Shown: positions 18,601 to 27,577 of the stretch, piece after piece
How positions within the stretch are numbered: position 1 is the stretch's first letter
How the letters are laid out: every line of letters starts with the position of its first letter
NCBI GenBank assembly: GCA_963744255.1
Contig: CAVUSZ010000057.1
Location: 1 to 64,000 of the forward strand
DNA length: 64,000 nt
Origin: DATEDA01 sp963744255
GTDB lineage: Bacteria; Pseudomonadota; Gammaproteobacteria; Burkholderiales; SG8-39
Direction: 5' to 3'
Translations under genes and position numbers: made by a program
Notes under the pieces: model-generated
The model's input: only the letters and a program-made list of their open reading frames with translations
Databases searched by the model: none
Told to the model about the DNA's origin: nothing

Positions 18601-19209
18601 TGAGCAGCACCGACTTCACGTTGCTTGGAAACTTCTCGTAGGCTTGGGCGAATCTTCTAAACGAGACTCTCCCGGTGTCTACGCGATCGAGCCAGGACCG
18701 ATCCGCGCGCGTAAGCGCCTCCGCTAACGGTTGATAGTGGCACGATGGCGCCCGGAGCCGCACGCCGCGCGGGCACTTCGTCGGACTGCAGGGATCCCGC
18801 TTTGCCGGGAACCATGGTCAGTGCGCGCATATGACCGCGGCGGAACGACTCATTTAGTGGTGAGCAATCCGCGTTCCCGGCGATCCAGTGGCCGCATGCG
18901 TGGCGAAAGGCAGCTCCTGGCCGGCTAGGGAAGTCCGCGAAGGTCAGCCTCTTTAGTGCATGAGGGGCAGCAAAGGGACCCAAACTATCACGCCGCGCAG
19001 CGCGATGGTTGGGTAGCGGCTCGGACGGGCTGGATGTTCTGGTTCAGTCCGTTCGCGGACGTTCAGCCTGTACGCATTACGGGCTGAGAGATTCGTTAAA
19101 CCGCTACGCGCGGCAGTCGGAGGAAGCTCGGACCTTCTCTTGGCGGAAACCGGGCAGGCGGGTACCGCGTCTCTGAGCTAACACACCAGCACCGAACCGG
19201 ACGTCCGGC
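18601..19209. other. 609-base non-coding region
   Basis: Lies between the GH15 start and the polA stop. No frame with protein character, no tRNA-like pattern and no strong terminator was seen. A modest imperfect inverted repeat surrounds GCGCAGCGCG near 18980-19013. Some base composition is lower in GC than the flanks. Confidence 0.4.
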
Positions 19210-21927
19210 CTAATGCGCCTCGTCCCAGTTCTTGCCGACGCCGATGTCGACGACGAGCGGGACACGCAAGGAAGCGACGCCGGTCATCAGTTCCGGCAGC
19301 TTTCCCTTTACTCGTCCGACTTCCCGCTCGGGCGCCTCCAGCACCAGCTCGTCGTGCACCTGCATGATGAGCTTCGCCCCCAGCCGCTCGCGGTCGAGCC
19401 AGTCTTGCACCGCGATCATGGCGAGCTTGATCAGATCCGCCGCCGTGCCCTGCATCGGTGCGTTGATTGCCGAGCGTTCGGCGCCGGCGCGCCGCGCCGG
19501 GTTGGAGCTGCGGATCTCGGGGAGCCAGAGCCTGCGCCCGAACACGGTCTCGACGTAGCCCTGCTCGCGTGCCGCCTGGCGCGTCACCTCCATGTACCGC
19601 TGCACCCCCGGGTAGCGAGCGAAGTAGCTGCCGATGTACGCCTGCGCGGTCGCGCGCTCGAGGCCGAGCTGCTGCGCGAGGCCGAACGCGCTCATGCCGT
19701 AGATCAGGCCGAAGTTGATCGTCTTCGCATAACGCCGCTCCTCGGCGGTCACCTCGTTCGGGCTGCGGCCGAAGATCTCGGCGGCGGTCGCGCGATGGAT
19801 GTCCTCGCCGCGCGCGAAGGCGTCGAGCAGGCCCTTGTCCTCCGACAGATGCGCCATGATGCGCAACTCGATCTGCGAGTAGTCGGCCGAGACGATCGCA
19901 TGCTCCGGCGGCGCCACGAACGCCTCGCGAATGCGGCGCCCCTCGGGGGTGCGCACCGGGATGTTCTGGAGATTGGGATCGTTCGACGCGAGCCGGCCGG
20001 TCACCGCTGTGGTCTGACCGTAGTTGGTGTGCACGCGGCCGGTCTTCGGGTTCACCATCCGGGGCAGCTTGTCGGTGTAGGTCGACTTGAGCTTCGATAC
20101 CGCCCGGTACTCGAGTAACGTCTTCGGCAGCGGATAGTCGAGCGCAAGCTTCTCGAGCACGTCCTCGTCGGTCGACGGCGCGCCGCTCGGCGTCTTCTTG
20201 ACGACCGGAAGCTTCAGGCGCTCGAAGAAGATCTCGCCGATCTGCTTCGGCGAGTTTAGGTTGAACGGCTGGCCGGCCTCGGCGCACGCCTTACGCTCGA
20301 GCTCGATCATCTTCTGCCCGAGCTCCCGGCTCTGCGCGTCGAGCCGGGCAGCGTCGATCAGCACCCCCGCGCGCTCCATCCGGAACAGCACCTGCCGCAC
20401 CGGCATCTCGATCGACTCGTAGACATGCTTGAGCTTCGCATCGGCGGCCACCTTCGGATAGAGCGCCCGGTGCAGCCGCAGCGTGACGTCGGCGTCCTCG
20501 GCCGAGTACTCGGTCGCGCGCGCGAGGTCCACCTGCTCGAACCCGATCCGCTGCGCGCCCTTGCCCGTGACCTCGTCGTAGGTGATCGTCTTCAGCCCGA
20601 GATACCGCTCGGCGAGCGCGTCCATGTCGTGCCGCGCGCCGCTCTCCAGGACGTAGGACTGGAGCAGCGTGTCGTGCGCAATACCCGCGAGGCGCACGCC
20701 ATGGTTCGCGAGCACGTGCTGGTCGTACTTGAGGTTCTGTCCGAGCTTCTGCCTCGACGCGTCCTCGAGCCAGGGCCTGAGAAGCGTCAAGGCGCGCTCG
20801 ATGCCGAGCTGGTCCGGGGCGCCCGGGTAGGTGTGCGCGATCGCGAGGTACGCCGCTTCGCCGGGCTCGGGCGAGAACGACACGCCAACGAGTTCGGCCG
20901 CGAACGGGTCAATCGAGGTGGTTTCGGTGTCGACCGAGACCACCTCGGCCTGCGCGATCCGCTCCAGCCAGCGCGCGAGGTCCGCTCCAGTGAGCAGCGT
21001 CTGGTAGCTGCGCGGCACATCCGCCGCCGGCGGCGCGGGCGCCGCCGGCACCGCGCGTGCAGCCGCGGGCGGATCGCCGCCATCCTGCACCTCCTTCAGC
21101 CAGCTCTTGAAGCCGAAGCGCTGGAAGAGGCGCACGAGCGCGTCGCGGTCGCGTTCGCGCGGCGCGAGATCGGTCACGTTGAACGGCAGCACGACGTCGG
21201 ACTTCACCGTGACCAGCTCGCGCGCTTTCCCCAGCCAGTCGCGGACCTTCCGCAAATTCTCGCCGACGACGCCGGTGAGCTCGTCGGCGTGCCCGAGCAC
21301 GCCTTCGAGGGAGCCGTACTGCGCGATCCACTTCGCCGCCGTCTTGGGGCCGACCTTGTCGACACCGGGGATGTTGTCGACGGAATCGCCGACGAGGGCG
21401 AGATAGTCGACGATCCTCTCCGGCGCGACGCCGAACTTTGCCCTGACGCCGGGGACGTCGAGCGTCTCGTTCGACATCGTGTTGATCAGCGTGATCTGCG
21501 GGTCGACGAGCTGCGCGAGATCCTTGTCGCCGGTCGACACGAGCGTCCGGATGCCTTCGCTTCGCGCCTGCTTCGCGAGCGTGGCGATGACGTCGTCCGC
21601 CTCGACGCCACCGACGACGAGCAGCGGCCAGCCCATCGCGCGGATCGCCTCCATGAGCGGCTCGATCTGCGAGCCGAGCTCGTCGGGCATCGGCGCGCGG
21701 TTCGCCTTGTACTCGGGATACACGTCGTCGCGGAAGGTCTTGCCCGCGGCGTCGAAAACGCAGCCGAGGAAATCTGCCTTGTGATCGTTTATCAGCCGCC
21801 GTAGCATGTTCAGCACACCGTAGATCGCACCGGTCGGCTCGCCCTGCGGACTGCGCAGATCCGGCAGTGCGTGGAACGCGCGATACAGATACGACGAGCC
21901 GTCAACGAGGACGAGAAGCCTGCTCAC
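19210..21927 (-). CDS. polA: DNA polymerase I
   Basis: A 905-residue repair and Okazaki-fragment polymerase. Residues 1-290 are the 5'-3' exonuclease (LVLVDGSSYLYRAFHALP, GVEADDVIATL, TGDKDLAQLVD). Residues 320-500 are the 3'-5' proofreading domain, which keeps the catalytic DTET at about 331. The polymerase domain follows with motif A DYSQIELR (about 681) and motif C QVHDELVLE (about 855). All three activities should therefore be present. The GTG at 21927 matches the conserved family start; longer versions would begin inside the divergent gene. Only one base separates this start from the ATG of the neighbouring LOG-family gene. Confidence 0.95.
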   Translation of the reverse strand: MSRLLVLVDGSSYLYRAFHALPDLRSPQGEPTGAIYGVLNMLRRLINDHKADFLGCVFDAAGKTFRDDVYPEYKANRAPMPDELGSQIEPLMEAIRAMGWPLLVVGGVEADDVIATLAKQARSEGIRTLVSTGDKDLAQLVDPQITLINTMSNETLDVPGVRAKFGVAPERIVDYLALVGDSVDNIPGVDKVGPKTAAKWIAQYGSLEGVLGHADELTGVVGENLRKVRDWLGKARELVTVKSDVVLPFNVTDLAPRERDRDALVRLFQRFGFKSWLKEVQDGGDPPAAARAVPAAPAPPAADVPRSYQTLLTGADLARWLERIAQAEVVSVDTETTSIDPFAAELVGVSFSPEPGEAAYLAIAHTYPGAPDQLGIERALTLLRPWLEDASRQKLGQNLKYDQHVLANHGVRLAGIAHDTLLQSYVLESGARHDMDALAERYLGLKTITYDEVTGKGAQRIGFEQVDLARATEYSAEDADVTLRLHRALYPKVAADAKLKHVYESIEMPVRQVLFRMERAGVLIDAARLDAQSRELGQKMIELERKACAEAGQPFNLNSPKQIGEIFFERLKLPVVKKTPSGAPSTDEDVLEKLALDYPLPKTLLEYRAVSKLKSTYTDKLPRMVNPKTGRVHTNYGQTTAVTGRLASNDPNLQNIPVRTPEGRRIREAFVAPPEHAIVSADYSQIELRIMAHLSEDKGLLDAFARGEDIHRATAAEIFGRSPNEVTAEERRYAKTINFGLIYGMSAFGLAQQLGLERATAQAYIGSYFARYPGVQRYMEVTRQAAREQGYVETVFGRRLWLPEIRSSNPARRAGAERSAINAPMQGTAADLIKLAMIAVQDWLDRERLGAKLIMQVHDELVLEAPEREVGRVKGKLPELMTGVASLRVPLVVDIGVGKNWDEAH

Positions 21928-21928
21928 T

Positions 21929-22678
21929 ATGGAAGATCGATTGAAGAAAGGCCGCTCCAACGACAAGCTGCCGCAACTCGTGGCGGCGGGGCTCGACTCG
22001 CGCGCCTACAGCGCGCGCGAAGCCTGGCAGCTGTTCGCGATTATCTCAGAGTTCGTCGAGGCTACCGAACGCCTGAACCAGGTGCGCCCCGCGGTCTCGA
22101 TCTTCGGGAGCGCGCGCACACCGCCCGATCATCCGTATTTCGCGCTTGCAGAGCGCATCGCGCGGCTCCTGTCGGACGCGGGGTTCACCGTCATCTCCGG
22201 CGGCGGGCCCGGGATCATGACTGCGGCCAATCGCGGCGCGTTCCTCGGCCGGTCGCCGGCGGTCGGCCTGAACATAGAGCTGCCGCGGGAGCAGTTCGGC
22301 AACGCCTACCAGGACATCAGCCTCTCGTTCCGCCACTTCTTCGCGCGCAAGGTGACGTTCGTGCGTTTTGCGTCCGCCTACGTCGTGATGCCCGGCGGGT
22401 TCGGCACGCTCGACGAGCTCACCGAAGCGCTGACCCTGGTGCAGACCGGCAAGACACGCAAGATGCCGATCATCCTGGTGTGGGAGCCGTTCTGGCGCGG
22501 CCTGCTCGACTGGTTCCGCGAGCGGCTCGTCGGCGAAGGCATGATCGATCCGGATGACATGGACCTCATCCAGGTCCGCGACGAGCCCGAGCAGGTCGTC
22601 GAGGCGATCTTCCGCCACTACGAAAACCGGGCGTTCGTCCCGTCGCCCGCCGAGCGCGAAACGTTTCTCAATCTGTAG
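21929..22678 (+). CDS. LOG family protein (TIGR00730), nucleotide 5'-monophosphate phosphoribohydrolase-like
   Basis: A 249-residue Rossmann-fold protein of the LOG/'lysine decarboxylase-like' family. FGSARTP at 59-65, SGGGPG at 90-95 and the signature PGGFGTLDE at 155-163 are present. Family members cleave the glycosidic bond of nucleoside 5'-monophosphates such as cytokinin ribotides or AMP; the bacterial role is often unclear. The ATG at 21929 lies directly against the polA start on the other strand, so the two genes must share or overlap promoter sequence. No strong ribosome site is seen. Confidence 0.88.
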   Translation: MEDRLKKGRSNDKLPQLVAAGLDSRAYSAREAWQLFAIISEFVEATERLNQVRPAVSIFGSARTPPDHPYFALAERIARLLSDAGFTVISGGGPGIMTAANRGAFLGRSPAVGLNIELPREQFGNAYQDISLSFRHFFARKVTFVRFASAYVVMPGGFGTLDELTEALTLVQTGKTRKMPIILVWEPFWRGLLDWFRERLVGEGMIDPDDMDLIQVRDEPEQVVEAIFRHYENRAFVPSPAERETFLNL

Positions 22679-22734
22679 CGCGCGGGCGGCAAAAGCGGAT
22701 CTGCTACACTCGCAGCGCCGCAACGGAGTCGAAA

Positions 22735-23068
22735 ATGCACCGCCTCATCGCCGCCTCGATCATCGTCATCGCGCTGCCGGCGGCGGCGCAGGTAGCTCCG
22801 CCTCCCAAGCTCGAGCCGGTGCCCGAGCCGCCGCCGCAAGTCGGGCTCGATACCGACCCGACCGCGCCCGGCCCCGTGCTCACCCCGCCCGGCTCGAAAG
22901 TCGAGGAGCAGCTGATGCCGGACGGCAGCCGGGTCATCACCGTCACCGATCCGAACGGCTGGACGTACCACTTGATCGAGGCCCATGCCCGGCGAGCCGC
23001 TCGCCCGGACGGAGACCGGCGACCTCACCGGTGTCCGCGCGCCGATGTGGAGGATCCTGCAGTGGTGA
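22735..23068 (+). CDS. DUF2782 protein, one frameshift
   Basis: A small exported protein of about 110 residues. The signal peptide is MHRLIAASIIVIALPAAAQ, followed by a proline-rich stretch and the conserved domain (VITVTDPNGWTYHLIEA). Near 22985 the frame changes and resumes at MPGEPLARTETGD and VRAPMWRILQW, the typical DUF2782 ending, with the stop at 23066. Function unknown; the family often lies beside polA and thrB in betaproteobacteria, as here. One missing or extra base explains the break. Confidence 0.7.
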
Positions 23069-23081
23069 CAACGCCGGCCGG

Positions 23082-24032
23082 ATGTCCGTCTACACCAAGG
23101 TCACCGAACCCCAGCTCGCCAGCTGGCTGAAGGCCTACTCGGTCGGGGCGCCGGTCGAGCTGAAGGGCATCACGTCCGGGATCGAGAACACCAACTACTA
23201 CGTCACCACGACCCACGGCCGCTACGTCCTGACGCTCTTCGAGCGGCTGCCGGCGAAAGACCTGCCGTTCTACCTTGGCCTGATGGCGCATCTCGCGCGG
23301 CACGGCATCCCCTGTCCGTCGCCGATCGCCGACCGGCGGAACCGGCTCCTCTCGGCGTTGAACGCCAAGCCGGCGGCGCTTGTCACCCGTCTCCCGGGCG
23401 CGACCATCACGGCCCCGACACCCGTGCATTGCGCTGAAGTCGGCGCGGTGCTCGCCGACATGCACGTCGCCGCGCAGTCATATCCGGGCTCGCTCGACAA
23501 TCCGCGCGGGCCGCGGTGGTGGCGCGAGGCGGCGCACGAGGTCCTGCCGTTCCTCGACGAGCCGCGCCGGCGGCTGCTCGAGTCCGAGCTCGAGTTCCAG
23601 TTCCGCGATCGGCTCCGCCACCTGCAACGCGGCCCGGTCCACGCCGACCTGTTCCGCGACAACGTGCTGTTCGACGGCGGGCGGATCGGCGGCGTGATCG
23701 ACTTCTATTTTGCCGGCGTCGACGCATGGCTCTTCGACGTGGCGGTCGCGCTCAACGACTGGTGCGTGGAAGCCGACGGCGCGCTCGACCGCGCGCGCGC
23801 GGACGCATTCCTCGGCGCGTACCACGCGGTGCGTCCGTTCACCGCGGTCGAGCGCGACGCCTGGCCGGTGATGCTGCGTGCGGCGGCGCTGCGGTTCTGG
23901 CTCTCGCGGCTCTACGACTTCCACCTCCCGCGCCCCGGCGAGCTCGTGCATGCCCACGATCCGGAGCACTTCCGTCGCATTCTCGAGCTCAGAATCCGCG
24001 ACCGGCACGACCATCCCTGGGTGGCCGCGTGA
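23082..24032 (+). CDS. thrB: Homoserine kinase (ThrB, APH-fold type)
   Basis: A 316-residue kinase that phosphorylates L-homoserine for threonine synthesis. It belongs to the aminoglycoside-phosphotransferase fold, not the GHMP fold of E. coli ThrB. Evidence is the start MSVYTKVTEPQLASWL, GIENTNYYVTT, the catalytic loop HADLFRDNVLFD (H187, D189, N194) and the metal-binding GVIDFYFAG (about 204-212). The start is 13 bases after the DUF2782 stop. This is the usual form in Burkholderiales-like genomes. Intact and complete. Confidence 0.92.
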   Translation: MSVYTKVTEPQLASWLKAYSVGAPVELKGITSGIENTNYYVTTTHGRYVLTLFERLPAKDLPFYLGLMAHLARHGIPCPSPIADRRNRLLSALNAKPAALVTRLPGATITAPTPVHCAEVGAVLADMHVAAQSYPGSLDNPRGPRWWREAAHEVLPFLDEPRRRLLESELEFQFRDRLRHLQRGPVHADLFRDNVLFDGGRIGGVIDFYFAGVDAWLFDVAVALNDWCVEADGALDRARADAFLGAYHAVRPFTAVERDAWPVMLRAAALRFWLSRLYDFHLPRPGELVHAHDPEHFRRILELRIRDRHDHPWVAA

Positions 24033-24141
24033 GCCGCCGAGGAGCGACCGCACGCTCGAGCGGGAATGCGAAAACGGGAAATCGCGGCGTGCCGCCGACC
24101 GCAAGACGTCGGCTGCAGCGCCGCGCATCGGAGGCGGCAGG

Positions 24142-24903
24142 ATGACGATCGTCCCCGCGCGCCACGGCTGGCAGTGGCTGAAGCACGGCCTCAGGCTCGT
24201 CGGCCGCGCGCCGCTCGGCTGGATGGTGGTCTCGATGACGTACTGGCTGGCGATGGGCGTGGTCTCGCGGCTGCCGTATGTCGGGCTGCTCGTCGCCTCC
24301 CTCGTCACCCCGGCGCTCGCGGTGAGCCTCATGGCGATGTGCCGCGCGCTCGACCGCGGGCGCGGCCTCGAGCTCGCGCTCGCGGCCGAAGGGTTCAAGC
24401 GCAACCTCGCCGCGCTCATCACGCTCGGCGGCGCCTATCTCGCAGCCACGCTCGCGATCTTCGCCGCGACCGCGCTGGTCGACGGCGGTGCGCTCGCGCG
24501 TTGGACCCTGTCCGGCCGCAGTCCTGCCGCCGGACAAGACGGGCTGGCCGGGGCGGTCGCGCTCGCAATCGCGCTCTGGATTCCGGTGCAGCTCGCGTTC
24601 TGGTTCGCGCCGGTGCTCGCCGCCTGGCAGGGCATGTCGGCGCCGAAAGCGCTCTTCTTCAGCTTCTTCGCCGGCGTGCGCAACTGGCGCGCGTTCCTCG
24701 TCTACGGGCTCGCGGGCGCGGCTGCGCTCGCGCTTGCGACCGCGCTGATCTTCAACCTCCAGCGCGCACAGGCCGGGCCCCAGATCATCCCGACGCTCGT
24801 CTTCCTGCTGCTGGTCGTTCTCATCCCCGTCTTCTACGCCACCGCGTACGCGAGCTACCGCGACGTCTTCGCCGAGGATCGCGATCAACCCGCCCCCGGT
24901 TAA
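24142..24903 (+). CDS. BPSS1780-type inner-membrane protein
   Basis: A 253-residue polytopic protein. It opens MTIVPARHGWQWLKHGLRLV, a pattern shared by the BPSS1780 family of betaproteobacterial membrane proteins. Hydrophobic segments occur at about 25-45, 50-68, 92-115, 132-155, 178-198 and 210-232. No catalytic motif; function unknown. GGAGG lies eight bases upstream of ATG 24142. It follows thrB by about 110 bases on the same strand. Confidence 0.75.
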   Translation: MTIVPARHGWQWLKHGLRLVGRAPLGWMVVSMTYWLAMGVVSRLPYVGLLVASLVTPALAVSLMAMCRALDRGRGLELALAAEGFKRNLAALITLGGAYLAATLAIFAATALVDGGALARWTLSGRSPAAGQDGLAGAVALAIALWIPVQLAFWFAPVLAAWQGMSAPKALFFSFFAGVRNWRAFLVYGLAGAAALALATALIFNLQRAQAGPQIIPTLVFLLLVVLIPVFYATAYASYRDVFAEDRDQPAPG

Positions 24904-25001
24904 GGAATTCTTAGCATTCCCTTAGGCACCATTTAGGAAACGGCGCGGCCGCGCGCGAATACGCTCTCTCCGTCACGGACGCACTCGACAAGGAGAGAGC
25001 A

Positions 25002-25213
25002 ATAACACAGACGACCGACAAGCCGGAGACGGGCGCAGGCGAGATCGTCCCGGCCGGGCGCTTCGACATCTACGCGGGGGTGCACAAGGGCCTGCGCAGC
25101 TTCATGGCCGACACGCTCGTCGCGGTCGCGCGCATGGACGCGTACGACCCGGCGGAAATCGCCGCGGCCCTCGCGCAGACGCGCGCGCTGCTCGAGTTCT
25201 GCAGGGCGCACCT
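25002..25213 (+). pseudogene. Hemerythrin-like domain gene, 5' fragment
   Basis: Reads GRFDIYAGVHKGLRSFMADT then LVAVARMD and ALLEFCRAHL, the first two helices of a hemerythrin-like protein (metal-ligand H in VHKGLRSFM). Similarity stops at about 25210, before the second HxxxE ligand set. AAGGAGAG is well placed, but the codon in start position (25002) is ATA, so translation is also doubtful. The 3' end is joined to a minus-strand gene fragment. Confidence 0.6.
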
Positions 25214-25489
25214 GGCGTCGGTGCCCTTGAGCTGGAACGCACGGTGCGTGCTCGGCAGGATGAACCCGACCGCGATCTCGCCTTCGGCCCGGATGGCAGC
25301 GAGCAGACCGGCGGCCTGGTAGGCGGAGAGGTAGAGCGTCACCTGCCGCCGGTCGTCGGACACGCGGCAGCCGATCGCGCGCGCGAGACGCGGCGCATTG
25401 GCGGCATCGCGGGAGGCGACGATGATCGATACCGCGCCCTGGATGAACGCGGCGTGCTCGGCGTCGAGAAGCGGCTCGCCCGCGCTCAT
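25213..25489 (-). pseudogene. FMN-binding pyridoxamine-oxidase-like gene, 5' fragment
   Basis: ATG 25489 with GGAGCAACG upstream opens MSAGEPLLDAEHAAFIQGAV. The sequence continues SIIVASRDAANAPRLARAIG to HRAFQLKGTDA, the N-terminal half of a split-barrel flavin/pyridoxamine-oxidase-like protein. At about 25213 the similarity ends where the plus-strand hemerythrin fragment begins. Both genes lost their 3' halves, so one deletion fused two convergent genes. Confidence 0.6.
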
Positions 25490-25512
25490 CGTTGCTCCGC
25501 GGCAGCGCCCAC

Positions 25513-26469
25513 TCAGTCGGACCTCGCCCCGGTCTCGCGCACGACCTTGCCCCACTTGGCGATCTCCGCCTTCACGTACTCGGAGAACTCGGCCGGCGTC
25601 CCGCCAACCGGTTCGAACGCGAGAGCCTCGAGCCGCGCGCGGGTGTCGGGCGCCTGGATCGCGCGGTTGACGGCCTCGTTCAGCCTCTGAACGATGTCTG
25701 GCGGAGTGCCCGCGGGGGCGAACATGGCGATCCAGGTGTAATCCTCCATGCCCTGGAAACCGAGCTCGCCGAGCGTCGGCACGTCGGGCAGCGTCGCGAG
25801 CCGCCGCGAGCTGGAGACCGCGAGCGCGCGAAGCTTGCCGGCCTTGACCTGCGCGAGCGGGCCGGAGATCGCCCCCGAACCGACCGGCGGCTCGCCCGCG
25901 ACGACCGCGGCAACCATGGGACCGGCCCCCTTGTAGTGAGCGGGGGTCGCGTCGAGCTTGGCGAGCACCCTGAACAGCATCTCCGCGGTGAGGTGCGGCG
26001 TCGTGCCGGTGCCCGGCGAAGCGTAGACGAGCTTCGAGCCCTGCGCGAGCCTGAGCAGCTCGTCCAGGGTCTTTGCCGGCGCGCCCGCGTTCACGAAGAT
26101 CATGTTGGGCTGAGTGGCGATCTGTACCACCGGCACGAGGTCGCGCTCGGCGTCGTAGCCCGGGCTCGCGAACAGCGTCATGTTCACCGCGACGGCCGAG
26201 GTCGTCACCAGCGTCGTGTAGCCGTCGGGCGCCGCCTTCGCGACCGCAGCGGCACCGATGTTCCCGCCGGCCCCCGCCCGGTTATCGATGACAACCTGCT
26301 GGCCGAGGATTTCGGGCAGGGTCTGGCTGACGAGCCGCGCGGTGATGTCCGCGGGCCCGCCGGGCGCGAACGCGACGACGACCCGGATGGGCTTCGTCGG
26401 CCAACCCTGCGCGAACGCCTGCGTCCCCGCCACGAGCAGCAGCGCAGCCGCCGATAGGAGCTTGAGCAT
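25513..26469 (-). CDS. Bug/TctC-family tripartite tricarboxylate transporter receptor
   Basis: A 318-residue periplasmic solute-binding protein. The signal peptide is MLKLLSAAALLLVAGTQAFA; mature motifs WPTKPIRVVVAFAPGGPADI, VIDNRAGAGGNIGA, and AAPDGYTTLV are typical of the Bug family. Such proteins capture carboxylates or aromatic acids; many have no cognate membrane component nearby, as here. Start 26469 fits the signal peptide. It points the same way as the cyclase gene, 20 bases upstream of it, so the two are probably one operon. Substrate unknown. Confidence 0.9.
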   Translation of the reverse strand: MLKLLSAAALLLVAGTQAFAQGWPTKPIRVVVAFAPGGPADITARLVSQTLPEILGQQVVIDNRAGAGGNIGAAAVAKAAPDGYTTLVTTSAVAVNMTLFASPGYDAERDLVPVVQIATQPNMIFVNAGAPAKTLDELLRLAQGSKLVYASPGTGTTPHLTAEMLFRVLAKLDATPAHYKGAGPMVAAVVAGEPPVGSGAISGPLAQVKAGKLRALAVSSSRRLATLPDVPTLGELGFQGMEDYTWIAMFAPAGTPPDIVQRLNEAVNRAIQAPDTRARLEALAFEPVGGTPAEFSEYVKAEIAKWGKVVRETGARSD

Positions 26470-26489
26470 GACCCCCTCCCGGTCCGGTC

Positions 26490-27506
26490 CTATTTGATCG
26501 CCAATGGATTCACCGGCGAGCCCACCGCGCCGGTAATCGGCAGTGCAGGCGCGACGAACAGGAACTCGTAGCGCCCGTCCGCCTTGCAGTCCTTGGCGAG
26601 CGCCGCGAGATCGAAGATCTCACCGACCGAGAGTCCCATGATCGGGATCGCGATCCAGTGCCACGGCTGGTTCGTGTCCTCGGTCTCGTTCGGGCGGACC
26701 TCGACGCCCCAGGTGTCGGTGACGATCGCCGCGACCTGCCGCGCATGCAACCAGTCGAGCGTCTCGAACGCGAGCCCCGGCGCGTCGCCGCCGGCGTAGC
26801 CGTCCCAGGTCCTGGAGGCGAGCTTCGCCTCGACGTGGCCGGTGCGCACGATGAGATAGTCGCCACGGCGGACCTTCACCTGCTCTTTCCGCTCCGCGGC
26901 GTCGAGCATCTCGCTCGTTATCGCGAAGCCATCGGGGAGCCAGCGCTTGCCGAAGAGCCGCGCAATGTCGAGCAGGACGCCGCGGCCGACCATGCGGTCC
27001 TTCGTCTTCTCGATGCCGCCCTTCTGCGCGCCAGAGGTGGTCACGGTGCGGCAGTCGTAGCCGTTCCACATGTAGTCTTCGTAGAAGATGTGGCCGAGGC
27101 CGTCCCATTGCGTACCGCATTGCAGCGGCATGATCACGAGGTCGTCGGCACCGCGGATCTTGCGGTGATCGAGGACGCCCGAGTAGGCGTCGGTGCCGGT
27201 GCGCAGCATCACGTGCACCGGGTTGAAGCGGCCGAGCGAAGGGTACTTGGTCTTGCCGCCCTGCGGGCCCCGCGAATCGAAGTTGAGCGCGAGCGAGAAC
27301 ACCTTGCCTGTGCGCACGAGCCTCGCCGCGGCGACGATATCCTCGGGCGCAACGTAGTTGAGCGTGCCGATCTCGTCGTTTCTTCCCCAGCGTCCCCAGT
27401 TCTTCACCCGTTTCGCGGCGGCGCGGACGTCCTTGCGCGTGAGCTTGCGGTTGCGCGCCTCGCGCGTATCGCGGATCTTCAGCTTGGCTGCAGCGCTTGT
27501 CGGCAT
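26490..27506 (-). CDS. Cyclase family protein (kynurenine formamidase-like)
   Basis: A 338-residue metal-dependent hydrolase of the cyclase/kynurenine formamidase family. The metal motif appears as QCGTQWDGLGH at 129-139, a variant of HGGTHxDxxxH in which the first His is Gln. Other conserved parts are NDEIGTLNYV, RGDYLIVRTGH and WHWIAIPIMGL. The start at 27506 (MPTSAAAKLK) has AGGACG in front; a longer version lacks support. It likely opens or hydrolyses a ring or amide in a catabolic route, upstream of a TctC receptor and divergent from the TPP enzyme. Confidence 0.82.
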   Translation of the reverse strand: MPTSAAAKLKIRDTREARNRKLTRKDVRAAAKRVKNWGRWGRNDEIGTLNYVAPEDIVAAARLVRTGKVFSLALNFDSRGPQGGKTKYPSLGRFNPVHVMLRTGTDAYSGVLDHRKIRGADDLVIMPLQCGTQWDGLGHIFYEDYMWNGYDCRTVTTSGAQKGGIEKTKDRMVGRGVLLDIARLFGKRWLPDGFAITSEMLDAAERKEQVKVRRGDYLIVRTGHVEAKLASRTWDGYAGGDAPGLAFETLDWLHARQVAAIVTDTWGVEVRPNETEDTNQPWHWIAIPIMGLSVGEIFDLAALAKDCKADGRYEFLFVAPALPITGAVGSPVNPLAIK

Positions 27507-27577
27507 CGTCCTACTCCGAGGGAGCATGCACTCTAGCTTATCATCGCATCACGTCGGAACTGCTCAGGAAGCGCGCG

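Noticed and set aside
18601..19209. Possible tRNA or small RNA in the 609-base gap before polA
   Set aside because: No T-arm consensus, cloverleaf or promoter-terminator pair could be found by eye.
21928..21966. Longer PolA starting at TTG near 21966
   Set aside because: The additional residues are unconserved and lie inside the divergent LOG gene; GTG 21927 matches known PolA starts.
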